Assembly (NCBI GenBank): GCA_003223935.1
Contig: QHXQ01000025.1
Location: 1 to 64,000 of the forward strand
Source: Acidobacteriota bacterium
Lineage (GTDB): Bacteria; Acidobacteriota; Blastocatellia; Pyrinomonadales; Pyrinomonadaceae
DNA: 64,000 bases
Reading direction: 5' to 3'
Numbering within the stretch: position 1 is the stretch's first letter; every line of letters begins with the position of its first letter. Position numbers and translations under genes: made by a program. The notes under the pieces were generated by a model that saw only the letters and a program-made list of their open reading frames with translations, was not told where the DNA came from and did no database searches. Shown here piece by piece: positions 60,306 through 64,000 of the stretch.

Positions 60306-62852
60306 TTATTGCTTCAATTCTACAACGGTCGCGCCCGCGCCGCCTTGCTCTGGAGGAGCGGGCGCAAAACTGGCGACGTGCGGATGGTCGCGCAGGAAAT
60401 CTGCAATCGCGCGGCGGAGCGCGCCCGTGCCGTGGCCGTGGATGATGCGGACGCGCGCCATGCTGTGCAGGTATGCTTCGTCGAGAAATTTATCAACAGC
60501 GGCGACGGCTTCGTCGGTCGTGCGCCCGATCAAGTTTAACTCAGCGTCCGGTTCGTGCTTCGACTCGGTCAAGCGCACTTGCGTCGTGCGCGCATGGGCG
60601 GCAGCCATGCGTTCAAGTTGCGATTGCCGTGCGGCATCCGTCTGCGGCGCGCGCTCCATGAGTTCGAGGTTTGTAAGCTTCTCGCGCAGGCGCAATGCAC
60701 CGACGCGCACCTCAGCTTCGTGGCCCGATACGCGCTCGACTGTGCCCACACGGCCGAACGTGCGCAGACGCACCGTGTCGCCCGCGACGATCTCGCGCGC
60801 GACCGACGCAGGGCGATAGTCTTCCGCATCCGTGCCCGCGCGCATGTCTGTTGATGCCGCCCGCGCGCCGGATGAAGAGGCACGCGCATCGGCTGCTGCG
60901 CCGCTCGCGCCTGCTTCGCGTTCGCGGCGCATGATGCGCAGTCCGCCCGGTTGTTCTGTGACGACTTGTTGCGTGCGCGTCTGCGCGGCGGCGCGTTGGG
61001 CTGCGCGGCGCAACTCGGCGGCGCGCTTCTCGGCTTCGCGTTCGACCTTCAGCCGCACGGCGCGGTCTTCGATCTGCGCGAACAGTTCTTGCGCGCGCCG
61101 CTCGAAGTCTGTGACGAGCGCACGCATGTCGCGCTCGAAGGCTTGTTGTCGTTCGCGTTCGCGTTGTTGCGCTTGGCGATCAAGCGACGAATATTTTTCA
61201 GCGACGGCAGCGCGTTCCTCTTCAAGCGCGCGGCGCAGTTGTTCAGCTTGTTCGGCTTCGCGTTGAATTCGGCGCAGATATTCGGCCGCCATGCGTGCGG
61301 ATTCGTTGACGCGCGAGGCAGCCGAATCAACGATCTCTGGCGGGAAACCGAAGCGCCGCGCGATCTCAAGCCCCGACGACGAACCGGCGAGACCGACGAG
61401 CAAGCGATAGGTCGGCTGCAAAGTCTTTTCATCAAACTCGACGCTGGCATTGATCACGCCCGGTTCGTTCGCCGCATACTGCTTCAAGCCGCTGTAGTGC
61501 GTCGTCGCAATCACCTGCGCACTGCACGCGCGGCGAAAGTGATCCACGACGGCAACGCCCAAAGCCGAGCCTTCTTCGGGGTCTGTGCCCGTGCCGACTT
61601 CATCGAGCAGCACGAGCGCGGGCGCGGCGCAGCCGTCGAGCATGTGCGAGATGTTGGCGATGTGCGCGGTGAAGGTCGAGAGGTGCGCGGCGAGCGATTG
61701 ACGGTCGCCGATGTCCGCGAGCACGGAGACGTAAGGCGGCACGCGCGCCGCTTGCGCCGGCACGTGCAGACCCGATAGCGCCATCAACGAGAGCAAGCCC
61801 GCAGTCTTCAACACGACGGTCTTGCCGCCCGCATTCGCGCCGGAGATAATCATGACCGGATGCTCTGCGTCGAGTCGGAGCGAGACGGGTACAACCTGTT
61901 CGTTCGTCGCGCGCAAATTTTCTTCGAGCAGCGGATGACGCGCGGCGATGAGTTCGAGCGTGCCGCTTTCGTCAAGCAACGGCGGCACGCAGTTGAACGT
62001 GCGCGCAAGCGCAGCCTTCGCGTTAATGAAATCGAGTTCCGCAACGGCTTCGGCCGCACGCTCTAACGCAGGCAACTCACGGCGCAAATCATCCGTGAGC
62101 GTGGCGAGGATGCGCGTGATCTCGCGCTCTTCGGTCTCGCGCAGAGTTTGCAGTTCGTTGTTGCTCTCGATGGTGTCAAGCGGTTCGATGAAGACGGTCG
62201 CGCCCGATGAAGAGAAGCCGTGCGCGACACCCGCGACGCGCCCGCGATGATCTGCGCGCACGGGAATGACGAAGCGTTCGTTGCGCACCGTCACGAGTTG
62301 ATCTTGGATCGCCTCTTCGGTGCGATGCATCAAGTTTTCAAGCGCGCGCGTGATCGAAGAGCGGAGGCGATTGATGTCGTGGCGAATGCGCGCAAGCTCA
62401 GGACTCGCGCGGTCGTCCAGTTCACCGCTCGGCAGAATCTTTGCTGTCGTGCGCGCCGCCAGCGCATACAATTCGCGCGGCAAGTCTGCGATCAACGCCC
62501 ACAGCACGGGCGCGTCAGCGCGCTCAGCTTGAATCCGCGCGCGCGCTTCGCCCACTTGATCGCAGAGGCGCGCGAGTTCCAACAATGCCAGAGGCTCAAG
62601 CACCGCGCCCTCGATGCGCAGCCGCGCGAGCGCATCAGCCGGCTCAGCCAACTCTGAAAACGACCAACCCGCGCCGCGTCTTTTCAATTCAACACACTCG
62701 GAGACAGCCGCGAGCGCGCGCCGCACATGCTCAACATCATTAAGCGGCCCGAGCGCGTCGGCCCGCGCACGGCCCATCGGCGTCTGCGCGCCGCGCCGGA
62801 CGAGCGCGCGCAAATCTTCGTATTCGAGCACACCGAAAGCCTGTTCGTTCAT
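60306..62852 (-). CDS. mutS2: MutS2-type endonuclease/ATPase
   Basis: The 848-residue protein has a MutS core without the mismatch-binding domain: Walker A in SGANAGGKTVVLKTAG, signature and Walker B in SQVIATTHYSGLKQ and LVLLDEVGTGTDPEEGSAL, then a coiled coil (about 510-620) and a C-terminal Smr nuclease domain (LNLIGRTTDEAVAAVDKFLDEA, with HGHGTGALR). MutS2 suppresses recombination and rescues collided ribosomes. It lies just upstream of dnaG on the same strand, 33 bases apart. Confidence 0.95.
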   Translation of the reverse strand: MNEQAFGVLEYEDLRALVRRGAQTPMGRARADALGPLNDVEHVRRALAAVSECVELKRRGAGWSFSELAEPADALARLRIEGAVLEPLALLELARLCDQVGEARARIQAERADAPVLWALIADLPRELYALAARTTAKILPSGELDDRASPELARIRHDINRLRSSITRALENLMHRTEEAIQDQLVTVRNERFVIPVRADHRGRVAGVAHGFSSSGATVFIEPLDTIESNNELQTLRETEEREITRILATLTDDLRRELPALERAAEAVAELDFINAKAALARTFNCVPPLLDESGTLELIAARHPLLEENLRATNEQVVPVSLRLDAEHPVMIISGANAGGKTVVLKTAGLLSLMALSGLHVPAQAARVPPYVSVLADIGDRQSLAAHLSTFTAHIANISHMLDGCAAPALVLLDEVGTGTDPEEGSALGVAVVDHFRRACSAQVIATTHYSGLKQYAANEPGVINASVEFDEKTLQPTYRLLVGLAGSSSGLEIARRFGFPPEIVDSAASRVNESARMAAEYLRRIQREAEQAEQLRRALEEERAAVAEKYSSLDRQAQQRERERQQAFERDMRALVTDFERRAQELFAQIEDRAVRLKVEREAEKRAAELRRAAQRAAAQTRTQQVVTEQPGGLRIMRREREAGASGAAADARASSSGARAASTDMRAGTDAEDYRPASVAREIVAGDTVRLRTFGRVGTVERVSGHEAEVRVGALRLREKLTNLELMERAPQTDAARQSQLERMAAAHARTTQVRLTESKHEPDAELNLIGRTTDEAVAAVDKFLDEAYLHSMARVRIIHGHGTGALRRAIADFLRDHPHVASFAPAPPEQGGAGATVVELKQ

Positions 62853-63168
62853 AAGAAGCTGTTAGCGATTAGCGGTTAGCTTTCAGCCAGCACCCTTTGG
62901 CGCACGCTTGGGTGTAAGCAAAGACCCGGCTCGCGCGACTAATGCTGTGATGCTGCGACGTGTATCTTAGCATCCACGCCTGAGCGCGAGAAAACGTGCG
63001 CAGTGCAAATGTGAGATGAGCGTTATAAGTGCGCGCGACGGCGACGCCGTGTTTCGCATCACGTGATAAACTGCAAGACAACGTGGCCCATCGCTGTCGT
63101 GATCAAAGAAGCGTAAATCTATCGGCGCAGGTCGGCGCGTACCTGTGCGTTGTCAGCTTAGCTTTGGT
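62853..63168. other. Divergent spacer between mutS2 and the NHLRC2-like gene
   Basis: 316 bases. A heptad tract lies directly before the mutS2 start (62862-62882). Beyond it I see GC-rich sequence without a convincing promoter pair or hairpin; an ORF on the minus strand there looks random. Confidence 0.4.
62862..62882. repeat. Heptad tract, TTAGCGA type, single arm
   Basis: TTAGCGA, TTAGCGG, TTAGCTT, directly upstream of the mutS2 start (about 10 bases). Confidence 0.75.
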
Positions 63169-64000
63169 ATGAACATGATGTTGAAACATCTGTTGGTTGT
63201 CGCCTCGTTGCTGCTAGTGGCGGGGCCTGTGTGGGCGCAGGGGGAGAATGAGATGCCGCAGGATTATCGCGGGCGCGTGCGTGCGCCGGAGCTTGAGGGC
63301 GGGCGCGGTTGGTTGAATACGGATAGACCGCTCACGATTGCGGGTTTGCGCGGCAAGGTCGTGCTCTTGGATTTCTGGACTTACGGTTGCATTAACTGCA
63401 TTCACATCATTCCTGATCTCAAACGACTCGAAGCGAAATATCCGAACGAGTTGGTTGTCATCGGCGTCCACTCCGCCAAGTTCGCCAACGAGAAAGAGAC
63501 CGACAACATACGCCGCATCATCCTGCGCTACGAGCTTGAGCATCCGGTGGTGAACGACGCGGACTTCGCGATCTGGCAGGCTTACGCCGTGCGCGCTTGG
63601 CCGACGCGCTACCTGATCGATCCGGCCGGTTACGTCATCGGTCGCAGCGAAGGCGAAGGCGGCTACGAAGCTCTGGACAAATTGATCGGCGACACGATCA
63701 CAGAGTTTCGCCAACGCGGCCAGTTGAACGAACAACCTTTGAAGCTCGCGCTCGAACGCGCGAAGATAGGCGATCTGCCGCTCGCGTTTCCCGGCAAGGT
63801 GTTGGCCGACGCGAAATCTGATCGGCTCTTCATCACCGATTCAAACCACAATCGCATCGTCATCGCCAAACTCGACGGCACGCTCATTGACGTAATTGGC
63901 ACGGGCGCACGCGGCGCACAAGACGGCGCGTTCGACAAGGCCACATTCTTTCGCCCGCAAGGTCTCGCGCTCGATGGTGACGCGCTCTACGTCGCGGACA
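63169..64000 (+). CDS. Secreted thioredoxin-like/NHL-repeat protein (NHLRC2-like), 3' truncated
   Basis: The frame is open past the right edge of the window. After a signal peptide ending at VWAQ comes a thioredoxin-like domain (about 45-170) with the redox motif CINC in LLDFWTYGCINCIHIIPDLK, the cis-proline region RAWPTRYLIDPAG, and then the first NHL propeller repeats (SDRLFITDSNHNRIVIAKLDG and PQGLALDGDALYVAD). This is the NHLRC2 architecture, thioredoxin plus six-bladed propeller, here exported. Its partners are unknown. ATG 63169 is the first of two nearby ATGs. Confidence 0.85.
   Translation, partial: MNMMLKHLLVVASLLLVAGPVWAQGENEMPQDYRGRVRAPELEGGRGWLNTDRPLTIAGLRGKVVLLDFWTYGCINCIHIIPDLKRLEAKYPNELVVIGVHSAKFANEKETDNIRRIILRYELEHPVVNDADFAIWQAYAVRAWPTRYLIDPAGYVIGRSEGEGGYEALDKLIGDTITEFRQRGQLNEQPLKLALERAKIGDLPLAFPGKVLADAKSDRLFITDSNHNRIVIAKLDGTLIDVIGTGARGAQDGAFDKATFFRPQGLALDGDALYVAD

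Overview
The window reads as a contiguous chromosomal stretch of a high-GC diderm bacterium, most likely an acidobacterium of the Blastocatellia type. The pointers are an Oar-like TonB-dependent receptor with a carboxypeptidase-regulatory domain, a GWxTD-domain secreted protein, a two-domain M16 peptidase, a CarD regulator and a TamB/Omp85 pair. The phylum is inferred from gene content only. I saw no rRNA, tRNA, transposase, integrase, phage gene or CRISPR array.

Layout. 1-8.1 kb (+): envelope biogenesis (TamB-like, Omp85, SurA-N-like chaperone). 8.2-17.5 kb: M48 peptidase (-), Oar-type receptor and a heme/cobalamin-type ABC importer (+), patatin lipase. 17.8-26.5 kb: a small membrane protein, class A PBP, acpS/pgeF head to head, a DsbD-N-like protein, rlmN, and a run of small genes (SH3, zinc-ribbon, DinB, YceH, SET). 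26.5-33.8 kb: M16 peptidase, nadB, endonuclease V, GWxTD protein. 33.8-34.7 kb: an unusually long gene-free stretch with a consensus promoter and strong RNA structure. 34.7-38.3 kb (-): tatC, tatB, a VOC protein, nitroreductase, carD. 38.5-42.5 kb (-): phosphate block phoR, phoB, pit, phoU-like, with a promoter and possible Pho box. 42.8-51.2 kb: porin, mreB-like, site-2 protease, the c-di-AMP block cdaA-ybbR-glmM, and a terminated small RNA candidate. 51.2-64 kb: a degenerate peptidase, aroB, a small membrane protein, radical SAM, rpoD, dnaG, mutS2, and the start of an NHLRC2-like thioredoxin.

The most striking signal is not a gene. About fifteen spacers carry imperfect tandem 7-base repeats, usually facing each other as inverted arms that would form long hairpins. 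The 7-mer differs from site to site, but period and architecture are constant. They occur in convergent, divergent and within-operon spacers. They run into coding sequence (a signal peptide core and two protein C-termini) and sit directly against start codons that lack a Shine-Dalgarno. They resemble cyanobacterial STRR heptamers in period but are mostly palindromic. A second, REP-like 38-bp palindrome family and two candidate structured RNAs add to the non-coding content.
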